A DNA stretch of 64,000 bases, from contig NZ_CP088014.1 of the NCBI RefSeq assembly GCF_021044685.1, forward strand, positions 3,830,001-3,894,000. Direction: 5' to 3'. The position numbers and the translations under genes are program-made. Origin of the DNA: Bradyrhizobium daqingense. Its GTDB lineage: Bacteria; Pseudomonadota; Alphaproteobacteria; Rhizobiales; Xanthobacteraceae. Shown one piece after another: positions 56,454 to 64,000 of the stretch (within the stretch, counting starts at the first letter, position 1; every line of letters starts with the position of its first letter). The notes under the pieces are model-generated. The model saw only the letters and a list, made by a program, of their open reading frames with translations, did not search any database and was not told where the DNA came from.

Positions 56454-57215
56454 ATGCTGCTACGCGGCAAGACTGCCATCATCACCGGCGCGGCCTCGCC
56501 GCGGGGCATTGGCCTTGCCACGGCCCGCCGCTTTGCAGCGGAAGGCGCCCGGGTCGCCATCCTCGATATCGACGGTCCGGCTGCGGAGGCTGCTGCCCGC
56601 GGCCTCGAACCGGCCGGCAGCGAGCCGCATCTCGGCCTTGCCTGCAACGTTGCCGACAAGCAGGCCTGCATCAAGGCCGTGGAAGCCGTGATGGCCAAAT
56701 TCGGCCAGATCGACATCCTCATCAACAATGCCGGCGTCACCCAGCCGGTCAAGCTTCTCGACATCACGCCGGAAGATTGGGACCGCATCCAGGACGTCAA
56801 CCTCAAGGGCATCCTGTTCCTGTCGCAGGCGGTGATCCCGCATATGCGCAAGCGCAGAAGCGGATCGATCGCATGCATGTCGTCGGTCTCGGCCCAGCGC
56901 GGCGGCGGCATTTTCGGCGGACCGCATTATTCGGCGGCCAAGGCGGGCGTGCTCGGGCTCGCCAAGGCAATGGCGCGTGAATTCGGGCCCGACGGCATCC
57001 GCGTCAACTGCGTGACGCCGGGCCTGATCGGCACCGACATCACCGCCGGCAAGCTCACCGAGGAGATGCGCGCGAAGATCATCGAGGGCATCCCGCTCGG
57101 CCGGCTCGGCGAGGCCGCCGACGTCGCCGGCATCTACACCTTCCTCGCCTCCGACCTGTCGGCCTACGTCACCGGTGCGGTCATCGACGTCAACGGCGGC
57201 ATGCTGATCCACTGA
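56454..57215 (+). CDS. Short-chain dehydrogenase/reductase (SDR)
   Basis: The 253-residue classical SDR has the cofactor motif TGAASPRGIG (with a two-residue insertion relative to TGxxxGIG), NNAG, a Ser in MSSVSAQRGG and the catalytic YSAAK. An acidic residue at the end of strand 2 (AILDIDGP) favours NAD over NADP. Ribosome site GGGAGGAG. It leads a three-gene operon with the transketolase halves; it probably makes the keto sugar or polyol they use. Confidence 0.92.
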   Translation: MLLRGKTAIITGAASPRGIGLATARRFAAEGARVAILDIDGPAAEAAARGLEPAGSEPHLGLACNVADKQACIKAVEAVMAKFGQIDILINNAGVTQPVKLLDITPEDWDRIQDVNLKGILFLSQAVIPHMRKRRSGSIACMSSVSAQRGGGIFGGPHYSAAKAGVLGLAKAMAREFGPDGIRVNCVTPGLIGTDITAGKLTEEMRAKIIEGIPLGRLGEAADVAGIYTFLASDLSAYVTGAVIDVNGGMLIH

Positions 57216-57235
57216 GCGGGCAGGGAGAGACGATC

Positions 57236-58075
57236 ATGGCAACGCTCGCGAACGCGCCGACGCTGGCGCAGCGCGCCCGCAACATTCGCCGCAACGCCCT
57301 GCGGATGGGCGAGGTCCAGGGCCAGGGTTATATCGCCCAGGCGCTCGACATCGCCGACGTGCTGGCGGTCGCCTATTTTCACGCGATGCGGTTCCGCGCC
57401 GAAGATCCCGCCTGGGAGGGCCGCGACCGCTTCTTGCTGTCGAACGGGCATTATGCGATCGCGCTCTATGCAGTCTTGATCGAGGCCGGGATCATTCCCG
57501 AAGCCGAGCTCGAAACCTATGGCTTCGACGACAGCCGCCTGCCGATGTCCGGTATGGCCTCTTATACGCCGGGCATGGAGATGTCCGGGGGCTCGCTGGG
57601 CCTCGGCCTCGCCATTGCCGTGGGCATGGCGCTCGGACTGAAGCGCAAGACATCCACCGCGCGCATCTTCACGCTGTTCTCCGACGGCGAACTGGACGAA
57701 GGCTCCAAATGGGAAGCCATCATGTCGGCGGCCCACCACGAGCTCGACAACATCATCGCGATCGTCGACGTCAACAATCAGCAGGCCGACGGTCCTTCGA
57801 AGCAGATGCTCGGCTTCGAGCCGCTGGTCGACAAGCTGGAAGCGTTCGGCTGGTTCGTGCAGCGTGTCGACGGCAACGATCTCGACGCCGTCGTGGGCGC
57901 TTTCGATGCGGCGATGGCACATGCCGCACCCAAGCCGCGCATGATCGTCGCCGACACCTTGATGGGCAAGGGCGTTCCCTTCCTGGAGCAGCGCGAGAAG
58001 AACCATTTCATTCGTATCGAGCCGCATGAATGGCAGCTCGCCCTGTCGGCCCTGGACGCGGGAGACCAGCCGTGA
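57236..58075 (+). CDS. Transketolase, N-terminal (thiamine diphosphate-binding) subunit
   Basis: The 279-residue protein corresponds to the PP/ThDP-binding half of transketolase: RNIRRNALRMGEVQGQGY, RFLLSNGHYAIALYAV and the ThDP motif SDGELDEGSKWEA with NNQQADG. In two-subunit transketolases this pairs with the Pyr/C-terminal subunit, encoded next. It overlaps that gene (GTGA), so the two are made in equal amounts. Confidence 0.93.
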   Translation: MATLANAPTLAQRARNIRRNALRMGEVQGQGYIAQALDIADVLAVAYFHAMRFRAEDPAWEGRDRFLLSNGHYAIALYAVLIEAGIIPEAELETYGFDDSRLPMSGMASYTPGMEMSGGSLGLGLAIAVGMALGLKRKTSTARIFTLFSDGELDEGSKWEAIMSAAHHELDNIIAIVDVNNQQADGPSKQMLGFEPLVDKLEAFGWFVQRVDGNDLDAVVGAFDAAMAHAAPKPRMIVADTLMGKGVPFLEQREKNHFIRIEPHEWQLALSALDAGDQP

Positions 58076-59082
58076 AGTCCGAGGGATCGCCTCCGACCGG
58101 AAAGGACAAGCTGACCACCTCGGCGATGATCGCCTCGATCGCGGCGGAAGGGCAGCGCACCAGGCCGGCTCCGTTCGGCCATGCGTTGGTCGAGCTTGCC
58201 CGCAGCCGCGAGGACGTCGTCGGCATGACCGCCGATCTCGGCAAATACACCGACCTGCACATCTTCGCGCAGGCGTTCCCCGATCGCTACTATCAGATGG
58301 GCATGGCCGAGCAGCTGCTGTTCGGCGCGGCGTCGGGTCTCGCCGCGGAAGGATTCATGCCGTTCGCGACGACCTATGCGGTGTTCGCCTCGCGCCGGGC
58401 CTACGACTTCATCCACCAGACCATCGCGGAAGAAGATCGCAACGTGAAGATCGCCTGCGCGCTGCCCGGCCTGACCTCCGGCTACGGGCCGAGCCATCAG
58501 GCCGCCGAGGATCTCGCGCTGTTCCGCGCGATGCCCAACATGACGGTGATCGACCCCTGCGATGCGCATGAGATCGAGCAGATCGTGCCGGCCATCGCCG
58601 CGCATCGCGGGCCGGTCTATATGCGGCTGCTGCGCGGGCAGGTGCCGCTGGTGCTCGACGAGTACAATTACCGCTTCGAGCTCGGCAAGGCTGCGCTGCT
58701 GCGCGACGGCACTGATGTTCTGATCATCTCGTCGGGGATCATGACCATGCGCGCGCTGGAGGCGGCCCAGGCTCTCTCTAATGATCGCGTCAACGCAGCA
58801 ATCCTGCACGTGCCGACCATCAAGCCGCTCGACACCGAGGCGATCCTGCGCGAAGCGGCCAGGCCCGGCCGCCTCGTCGTCGTCGCCGAGAACCACACCG
58901 TGATCGGCGGCTTGGGTGAAGCCGTGGCGGCGCTGCTGATGCGCGCGGGCGTCCATCCCGCGTTTCGACAGATCGGGCTGCCCGACGCGTTTCTCACCGC
59001 CGGCGCGCTGCCGACACTGCACGACCGCTACGGCATCTCGACTGCCGAAGTGACGCGGCAGATCAAGCAGTGGCTGCGATGA
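58072..59082 (+). CDS. Transketolase, C-terminal (pyrimidine-binding) subunit
   Basis: The 336-residue protein corresponds to the pyrimidine and C-terminal domains of transketolase. It has the catalytic Glu in YYQMGMAEQLLFGAASGL, GLTSGYGPSHQAAEDLA, and the C-terminal domain with VVAENHTVIGGLGEAVA. GTG 58072, overlapping the upstream stop, is the likely start. Substrate not predictable, but the SDR and LysR neighbours suggest a dedicated sugar pathway rather than the housekeeping pentose pathway. Confidence 0.92.
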   Translation: MKSEGSPPTGKDKLTTSAMIASIAAEGQRTRPAPFGHALVELARSREDVVGMTADLGKYTDLHIFAQAFPDRYYQMGMAEQLLFGAASGLAAEGFMPFATTYAVFASRRAYDFIHQTIAEEDRNVKIACALPGLTSGYGPSHQAAEDLALFRAMPNMTVIDPCDAHEIEQIVPAIAAHRGPVYMRLLRGQVPLVLDEYNYRFELGKAALLRDGTDVLIISSGIMTMRALEAAQALSNDRVNAAILHVPTIKPLDTEAILREAARPGRLVVVAENHTVIGGLGEAVAALLMRAGVHPAFRQIGLPDAFLTAGALPTLHDRYGISTAEVTRQIKQWLR

Positions 59083-59091
59083 TGCCTGCCG

Positions 59092-59502
59092 CTACGACGG
59101 CTGCGGCGGATAGCGGTCGAACGTCGGCAGCTCGTGCGCGTGCTCCATCCAGCGGAGGCGCTCGGCCACCTGCATTTGCATCGTCGGCGGCACCGCATCG
59201 GGATCGTCGTAGGTCGCGCTCTGGATGTCGATCATCCCGGGCAGGATGTCGGCATTGACGTAAAACAGGCCGGTGCCGCAATTGCTGCAAAAGTGCCGCC
59301 GGCCGTGCTCCGAAGACTTGTAAAGCTTGGGCTCGCCCTTGGTCACCTTGAGCGCATTTTCGGCATACATCGTCCAGCCAACCACCGGTGCGCCCGCGTG
59401 GAGCCGGCAGTCACGACAGTGACACAGCGCGTGCACGATTGCCTCGCCCTCGATCTCATAGCGGATTGCGCCGCAATGACAGCCGCCAGTGATGGTGCTC
59501 AT
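59092..59502 (-). CDS. GFA family zinc protein
   Basis: The 136-residue protein has the GFA-fold Cys ligands: GGCHCGAIRYEI, LCHCRDCRLHAG and CSNCGTGLFYV. It is only distantly similar to the GFA protein at 20203-20667. It is convergent with the transketolase gene (nine-base gap). Enzymatic activity is unproven for most members. Confidence 0.88.
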   Translation of the reverse strand: MSTITGGCHCGAIRYEIEGEAIVHALCHCRDCRLHAGAPVVGWTMYAENALKVTKGEPKLYKSSEHGRRHFCSNCGTGLFYVNADILPGMIDIQSATYDDPDAVPPTMQMQVAERLRWMEHAHELPTFDRYPPQPS

Positions 59503-59802
59503 GCGTTCCTCCCGATCAAAGCAGATTGCAGGGATCGATAACGCCGCAGACTCGCAGCTTCAACGACGCATCGCGGGTTGCGATTGCGTCCTACTGTCGC
59601 GTGACAGCTGCTGCCATCGTTCGCGGACATGAGCTATTGCCCGATCCGTCAGACCGCGAGCTGACAACACTCGTCGTCAGGTCCCGAGCGAGCCGCTTGA
59701 GAGCCTTTTTCGATAAACGATCAACGTCTTTGCAACCAGACGCTGCCTTTCTTATTAACTCTACCGAAGGGCTCGGCAAATTAGTGGCTGACGTAGCGCA
59801 TC
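59503..59802. other. 300-bp intergenic region between divergent genes
   Basis: It separates the GFA gene from the MFS gene. The right half is noticeably more A/T-rich than the rest of the window (for example 59700-59760). No repeat, terminator or real coding frame was recognised; short frames here have no known similarity. Confidence 0.4.
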
Positions 59803-60990
59803 ATGCATCACGACGAGCGGTTGGAGAACAGGGAATCGGCGCCTGCATGCGCAGCGCCGGTTCAAGCCGCACTCATCTGCGCCGTCAGCGCAGTCGCGGT
59901 GTGTTCATCCGTGTTGTATCCATTGCTGGCATTTCGGCTCGCTGCGCAGGGAGCCAGTTCCTCGATGATTGCGTTGAGTGCCGCGATGACTCCTTTGGGA
60001 GCGATAGCGTCCGCGGCTTTCATTCCGACACTTGCAAGGCGCGTGGGCGCGTCGAGACTCGCGATCGGATGCGCGGTCGCGATCGCCCTGGTGGTCGCTG
60101 TGATCGGAGCCGTTCATTCCGTCACGCTGTGGTTTCCGGCGCGGCTGGCACTGGGCGTTGCCTTGAACGGCCTTTTCGTGGTCGGCGAAGCATGGATTAC
60201 GCAACGGGCAGATCCCACGAAGCGCGGACGCATTGTAGGTGTCTATGCATCGGTATTCGCTTTGGCGTTCGCACTTGGACCGCTCGTCCTCGTCGTTACG
60301 GGCGCCCACAGCGATATCCCATTTGTCGTCATTTGCATTGCCTCGCTGGTGTCGGCGGGAATCCTTTCATGCATTTGGCGCACCGCGCCTACAATGGCCG
60401 CCGAGAACAAGAAGAGGCGCGGCTCTCTTATGCCGTTCCCGCTTCTCGCACTTGCCGTCGCATGTTTTGCCCTGTTCGACCAGATTACGCTCTCGCTGTT
60501 TCCCGTCTACGGCGTGACGGCGGGATGGTCGGAAGCAGCGATGGCCGTGGCAGTGAGCGTCTTGAACGCGGGGAGCATCGCCCTCCAATATCTTATCGGA
60601 TGGTTTTCCGACCGAAGCTCGCGCCGTCTTGCCATGCTGCTCTGCGCAGGACTGACGACGGCCGGGGCTGCGGCGCTTCCCTATGTCGTGTCGACCAATG
60701 TGTTGTGGCCGCTGCTGTTCGTCTGGGGCGCTGTCGCTTACGGCGTGAAGACCTTGTCCCTGATCGAAATGGGCGACCGGCTCTCCGGAGAGAAGTTGAT
60801 TGCAGGAACCGCAGGCCTCTCGCTCATGCGAGGGGTAGGCGGAACGGGAGGTGGACTCCTCGCGGGAGTCGCGATGGATCACCTCGGCCCAGCCGGCCTG
60901 CCAGTCACGATCGGCATGACCTTCCTCGTGCTGACTGCTGCAGGGCTCGCATCGGCAAGACGAGTCGTCCTTGAGAGGAATTCACCATGA
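59803..60990 (+). CDS. MFS transporter
   Basis: The 395-residue protein has twelve predicted membrane helices in two halves separated by a basic loop (ENKKRRGSLMPF). Motif A-like segments occur after helix 2 and the central loop (GWFSDRSSRRLAM). The family (drug/sugar/organic-acid efflux or uptake) cannot be narrowed. The gene uses less GC-rich codons than its neighbours by eye, and its upstream region is A/T-rich, so it may be a recent arrival. Confidence 0.87.
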   Translation: MHHDERLENRESAPACAAPVQAALICAVSAVAVCSSVLYPLLAFRLAAQGASSSMIALSAAMTPLGAIASAAFIPTLARRVGASRLAIGCAVAIALVVAVIGAVHSVTLWFPARLALGVALNGLFVVGEAWITQRADPTKRGRIVGVYASVFALAFALGPLVLVVTGAHSDIPFVVICIASLVSAGILSCIWRTAPTMAAENKKRRGSLMPFPLLALAVACFALFDQITLSLFPVYGVTAGWSEAAMAVAVSVLNAGSIALQYLIGWFSDRSSRRLAMLLCAGLTTAGAAALPYVVSTNVLWPLLFVWGAVAYGVKTLSLIEMGDRLSGEKLIAGTAGLSLMRGVGGTGGGLLAGVAMDHLGPAGLPVTIGMTFLVLTAAGLASARRVVLERNSP

Positions 60991-61094
60991 TCGCGGCTGA
61001 GACTGATGCGGCTTGGTAGCAATCAAATCGAGTGCGGGCTGGTGCCGTGATGCGAGGACGGGTGGAGCCCGTCCGTCGCGTGTTCTCGGCGATG

Positions 61095-62171
61095 TCAACC
61101 GGCGCGCACTTTCTGAGCCCGGCGCAAGCGATGCTTCACCGTCCGTGCGATCGCGGCGGGCGCCTCGTCGGGGATGGGGAAGCAGGAGCTGGCGTTGATC
61201 TCGCACAGCACGTAGGTGTCGCCGCCGGTGGCATTCCGCGGGCCGTAGAGAAAGTCCGCATCCCAGATCACGGGCAACGAGCCTTCATCGATGCCGAGCG
61301 TCTCCATCATCCGTGGTGTCCATTCGTTCTCCATCGATCGCCGCAGGGCCTGGAACGGCGGGGCATCCGGCCCGTGCATGATGCGCGGTCCCGGTTGCGC
61401 CGCAGGCGCATCGGGGCCTTCCGGCGGCGGCGGGATCAGGGCCTTGATCAATTGATGGCCGAAGCCGGCAACCTTGGCTCCGCTCATGTAGCAGCGGATC
61501 ATGCCGTCGGGCAGGCGAGGTTGATAGGCCTGGTCGATGATGCAGCCGCCCCAGCCGAAATAGGGCTCGCAGCGCGCGAAGAGGTTCTCGATCGGCATGT
61601 CCTCGGGCAGGCTGCCGCGTTGCGCATGCAGCACGCGGACGATGCCGTCGGCGCTAGTTGGTAACTCGACCTTCCAGATTCCCTGGCCGCCATTGCCGCG
61701 GTTCTGCTTCAGCACGCGGGGGCCACTCGCCTTGAGGCGTGAGGGAAATTCGGCGCGGAATGCCGCAGCACTATCGTAGCGATGCGTGTCGGTGCCCCAG
61801 CCCAGATGACGCGTTTGGTAGAGCACCTCCTTGACGCCCATCTTCAGGATGACGTCCGGATGTGCGCTGACCCAGGGACCCCGGGCCGCAACGTCGCGCA
61901 GCAGGGCATCGAGCTCGGCGCGCGTCTTGCCCTGATGGATCGGATCGACCCAGACGAGCACGCCGTCGACGCTGAGCAGCTGGTCGCGGACCGTGTCGCT
62001 GACGCTCTCGTCGTAGATGACCGGTCGAGCCTCGACGCCGACGGCGGCGAGGGCCTCGAAGACGCAGACGAAGCGGCTGTTTTGCGGCGTCGCGTCCCGG
62101 CGCGCGACCGCATCTCCGCGCGAGAGGATGGCGACGATATTGCGGGAAGAGGGGTGTCGTTCGGTGTCCAT
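61095..62171 (-). CDS. Cj0069 family protein, ATP-grasp-like
   Basis: The 358-residue protein resembles the Cj0069 family. The sequence SGPRVLKQNRGNGGQGIWKVEL looks like an ATP-grasp nucleotide-binding loop, and DTYVLCEINASSCFPIPDEA resembles the C-terminal metal-binding part (E-x-N) of that fold. That would make it a ligase or kinase-type enzyme, but no substrate is known. ATG 62171 (MDTERHPSSRN) is chosen because sequence further upstream looks non-coding. Confidence 0.78.
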   Translation of the reverse strand: MDTERHPSSRNIVAILSRGDAVARRDATPQNSRFVCVFEALAAVGVEARPVIYDESVSDTVRDQLLSVDGVLVWVDPIHQGKTRAELDALLRDVAARGPWVSAHPDVILKMGVKEVLYQTRHLGWGTDTHRYDSAAAFRAEFPSRLKASGPRVLKQNRGNGGQGIWKVELPTSADGIVRVLHAQRGSLPEDMPIENLFARCEPYFGWGGCIIDQAYQPRLPDGMIRCYMSGAKVAGFGHQLIKALIPPPPEGPDAPAAQPGPRIMHGPDAPPFQALRRSMENEWTPRMMETLGIDEGSLPVIWDADFLYGPRNATGGDTYVLCEINASSCFPIPDEAPAAIARTVKHRLRRAQKVRAG

Positions 62172-62630
62172 GCGCAAGCTCCACGTATTGCGTGCTGCGC
62201 AGAGCTTGGACCGGAGTCTCACGGGGAGTCTGCTTCGTCCCCCACGCGGACAATGTATGTGAAATCGCCCGGCTGTTTCAAGATGGGGGATCAGGACGTT
62301 CTTAGACAGGATCAACACCGCCCATCCGCAATCTGCATGACGTCCCTGGGTCTCGACATGAAAAACCCGCAACGGATTGCTCCGTGCGGGTGTCACGACA
62401 TTCGATGATGCCATTCTGACAGGTGTTTTGCCCGACGTGTCAAAGGAAGTTTGGAGCGATTGCGTCAGGCGTGTCTCCGCCCGAGCTACCAGGGCGCCAA
62501 GGCGGACAGGGCCGCCACTCGAGCGGCAGGAATCTCTGAGAATAAAAACAGATGGAAATCAACAGCTTCGCTACTGTGCATGGGGTTGTTTTCGAATCTG
62601 GTTTTTGCGGCGCTGCCAAACAACCGTTCG
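62172..62630. other. 459-bp intergenic region with a minus-strand terminator
   Basis: It separates the Cj0069-like gene from the DUF1254 gene, both on the minus strand. It contains the terminator at 62361-62391. The 240 bases between that terminator and the DUF1254 stop have no open frame I can support, leaving room for a small RNA or a long 3' UTR. Confidence 0.45.
62361..62391 (-). terminator. Rho-independent terminator
   Basis: Stem ACCCGC-ACGGA paired with TCCGT-GCGGGT, one bulged A, a four-base loop and a TTTTT tail on the minus strand. It terminates minus-strand transcription coming from the DUF1214/DUF1254 unit or from a small transcript in the gap. Confidence 0.75.
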
Positions 62631-63212
62631 TCAGCGTCGACGCGGCGCCTCGGCCTTGGCGGGCGCCTCGGTCTGCGGCGCGCAGGTCGCGGCTGCCAGC
62701 GTTGCCTGCGCCTGCTGCATCAGGCCCGGCTCGGGGGCGAGCGCCTTCATCAGGATCAGGCCGGTCGCGGTCGGGGAATCGATGATCAGGCGGTCGGCCG
62801 CGGTGACCTCCTCGTCCTCGGGCAGTTCGCTGTGCTGCGCTTCCGTCATCAGGTCGAGCTCGATCACCTTGCGGCCGGCCGAGCGATCGTTGATGGCGTA
62901 ATAGGCGATCTCGTTGCGGGTGTAGAACGACACCGAGGTGTAGGCCTGGCTCACCGGCACCGTGAGCTTGATCGGCCCGTTCGTCAGATCATAGCGGCAG
63001 ATCGCGAGCGCAAAGGCCGGATCCATGAACGGCATCGGCGAGGTCTGCGGATCGGCGAGGGGAAGCTGGGTGACGGCGTTCAGCTTGGTCATCGGCGTCA
63101 GCCGCGAATAGGCATCCTGCGTCGCGATCCGCGGCAGCGCCAGCACGCTGACGAGATGGACGACGAGGCCGAGGACGATGCCGGCGACGATGGTGAACAG
63201 CAGGCGGATCAT
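62631..63212 (-). CDS. DUF1254 domain protein, membrane-anchored
   Basis: The 193-residue protein has an N-terminal signal anchor (LLFTIVAGIVLGLVVHLVSVL) and a domain matching DUF1254 (DAYSRLTPMTKLNAVTQLPL, then DPAFALAICRYDLTNGPI). DUF1254 and DUF1214 are often fused in one polypeptide; here they are separate, with four-base overlap. Localised at the periplasmic face; function unknown. The tail is Ala/Pro/Arg-rich. Confidence 0.8.
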   Translation of the reverse strand: MIRLLFTIVAGIVLGLVVHLVSVLALPRIATQDAYSRLTPMTKLNAVTQLPLADPQTSPMPFMDPAFALAICRYDLTNGPIKLTVPVSQAYTSVSFYTRNEIAYYAINDRSAGRKVIELDLMTEAQHSELPEDEEVTAADRLIIDSPTATGLILMKALAPEPGLMQQAQATLAAATCAPQTEAPAKAEAPRRR

Positions 63213-63787
63213 GAGCAGCCCACCGTCGTGATCGAGGGCATCGGCGCATCGCGCTGGGTGCGGGTGGCGACGCCCACCGGCGTGTCGTACAGGCGCAGCA
63301 TCAAGGCGTAGCGCTCGATGCCGCCGGTCGGCAGCCAGTTGCCGGCGCGCGAGCGCGAGGCGATGCGGATCTCGAACGAGCCGTCGGACTGGCGCACGAT
63401 CTCCTGGCTGGTGAAGCCGTAGCGCTGGAGCGAATTGGCGACGAGATGGCCCTTGCGGTCGTAGAGCGTCAGCGTCCAGAACCGCGCCGGCGGCGTCACG
63501 CCGGAGACGACCACGTCGCAGCGGCCGTCAAGCGCCTTCTTTTTGTCGTCGGTGGTCGCGGTGAAAGCGACGCCATCGCCGGTGCCGATCGGCAGCTCGC
63601 CGTTGCGCACGATGGTGGCGCGCGAATAGGGGTCGACGTCGGCGGTGCCGGTGCGCGGGCGCGCGGTCCAGGGGCCGATGGTCAGTGCGCCGATATCCGT
63701 GCCGCGCGTCGTCGTCATCCAGGTCGCGCCGACGCCGACCACGCCTGCGAGAAGAAGCGCCGTCAATGTGATCAGGATCAGCCGCAC
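63209..63787 (-). CDS. DUF1214 domain protein, membrane-anchored
   Basis: The 192-residue protein has an N-terminal membrane helix and a DUF1214 domain (VDPYSRATIVRNGELPIGTG, then FWTLTLYDRKGHLVANSLQRYG). The unit overlaps the DUF1254 gene by four bases (ATGA), so the pair behaves like a split version of the common fused protein. It starts 10 bases after the upstream gene at the right edge. Confidence 0.82.
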   Translation of the reverse strand: MRLILITLTALLLAGVVGVGATWMTTTRGTDIGALTIGPWTARPRTGTADVDPYSRATIVRNGELPIGTGDGVAFTATTDDKKKALDGRCDVVVSGVTPPARFWTLTLYDRKGHLVANSLQRYGFTSQEIVRQSDGSFEIRIASRSRAGNWLPTGGIERYALMLRLYDTPVGVATRTQRDAPMPSITTVGCS

Positions 63788-63796
63788 GGGTTTCGA

Positions 63797-64000
63797 TCAA
63801 TTCTTGCGCGGGGCGGAGGCATTGGCGTTCTCTTCCGCATAGTTCTGCGGGAAGGCGAGCGCGCTGTTCGACGATGACGACCTGGCCGGATTGGCGTCGG
63901 CGGCCGACGATTTGTTCACGGTCTTGGCCGCGTCATCCAGCAGCTTCTCGACGCGCACCAGGATGTCGGCGCCGCGCTTGGTCAGGATGGGCGGCGGACC
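63797..64000 (-). CDS. Unidentified protein, C-terminal 67 residues
   Basis: The frame is open from the right edge to a TGA at 63797-63799. The visible part reads PPILTKRGADILVRVEKLLDD, then a Ser/Asn/Ala-rich tail ending APRKN. The sequence looks like the disordered C-terminus of a larger protein; a transglycosylase/penicillin-binding protein is one guess, but nothing here proves it. It is upstream of and probably co-transcribed with the DUF1214/DUF1254 genes. Confidence 0.55.
   Translation of the reverse strand, partial: GPPPILTKRGADILVRVEKLLDDAAKTVNKSSAADANPARSSSSNSALAFPQNYAEENANASAPRKN

Noticed and set aside
61056..61074. Hairpin GGACGGG/CCCGTCC after the MFS gene as a terminator
   Set aside because: Stem is only 7 bp and no T-run follows on either strand.

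Overview
The window looks like chromosome of a Bradyrhizobium-type alphaproteobacterium (order Hyphomicrobiales). The basis is high GC, a MucR/Ros regulator, a general-stress (EcfG-type) promoter, CtrA-type boxes, a TIGR03808/TIGR03809 gene pair and several families of palindromic intergenic repeats of the kind common in Bradyrhizobium. This is inference from sequence and family knowledge; no search was run. No rRNA, tRNA, CRISPR array, prophage or insertion sequence was recognised.

Layout. 1-9.5 kb: the tail of an NrsF-type anti-sigma protein, a polytopic membrane protein, a DUF2336 protein, a membrane diguanylate cyclase, then an ECF sigma / anti-sigma / exported subtilisin-like protease operon and a TIGR03809 protein. 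9.5-17.5 kb: a Tat-exported beta-helix protein, pcp-meaB, a HepT/MntA toxin-antitoxin pair, a tripartite tricarboxylate transporter (TctC-TctB-TctA) and an SRPBCC protein. 17.5-25.4 kb: a second MntA antitoxin followed by only a fragment of hepT, methylmalonyl-CoA mutase (scpB, a GFA gene, scpA), folate genes (folP-folB-folK) and two small proteins. 25.7-35.9 kb: a HerA-type ATPase, GT-C type membrane glycosyltransferases, an M20 peptidase, a class II aldolase, a stress-promoter-linked membrane protein, MucR, SufE and DUF5330. 36-41 kb: a DivJ-like histidine kinase with a peptidoglycan-binding partner, DUF1491, a second DUF2336 protein and a small repeated protein, with CtrA-type boxes upstream of the kinase and of the DUF2336 gene.

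41.8-46.7 kb holds what I consider the best candidate for an undescribed system: an exported TPR-CHAT protease-like protein with intact His and Cys, followed by a small secreted protein and two zinc-ribbon proteins, the last a membrane protein. 46.7-52 kb is a divergent catabolic cluster (PF06684 protein, FAH-family hydrolase, GntR; oxidoreductase, two-domain VOC protein, TctC-like binding protein), with identical 12-bp palindromes on both sides of the GntR gene. 52-55.4 kb is an arsenic island: arsR-aqpS-arsC against a second arsR and a flavoprotein with a seven-cysteine tail.

55.4-59.1 kb is a LysR regulator divergent from an SDR and a split transketolase, with a clean LysR box between them. 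The right end holds a GFA protein, an MFS transporter of slightly different composition, a Cj0069-like protein, a DUF1214/DUF1254 pair and the tail of an unidentified gene.

Methylmalonyl-CoA mutase and its GTPase chaperone MeaB lie about 5 kb apart on the same strand and together would convert propionyl-CoA-derived methylmalonyl-CoA to succinyl-CoA. AqpS, ArsC and the ArsR proteins form a detoxification route that apparently uses the aquaglyceroporin for arsenite exit, since no ArsB or Acr3 is present.
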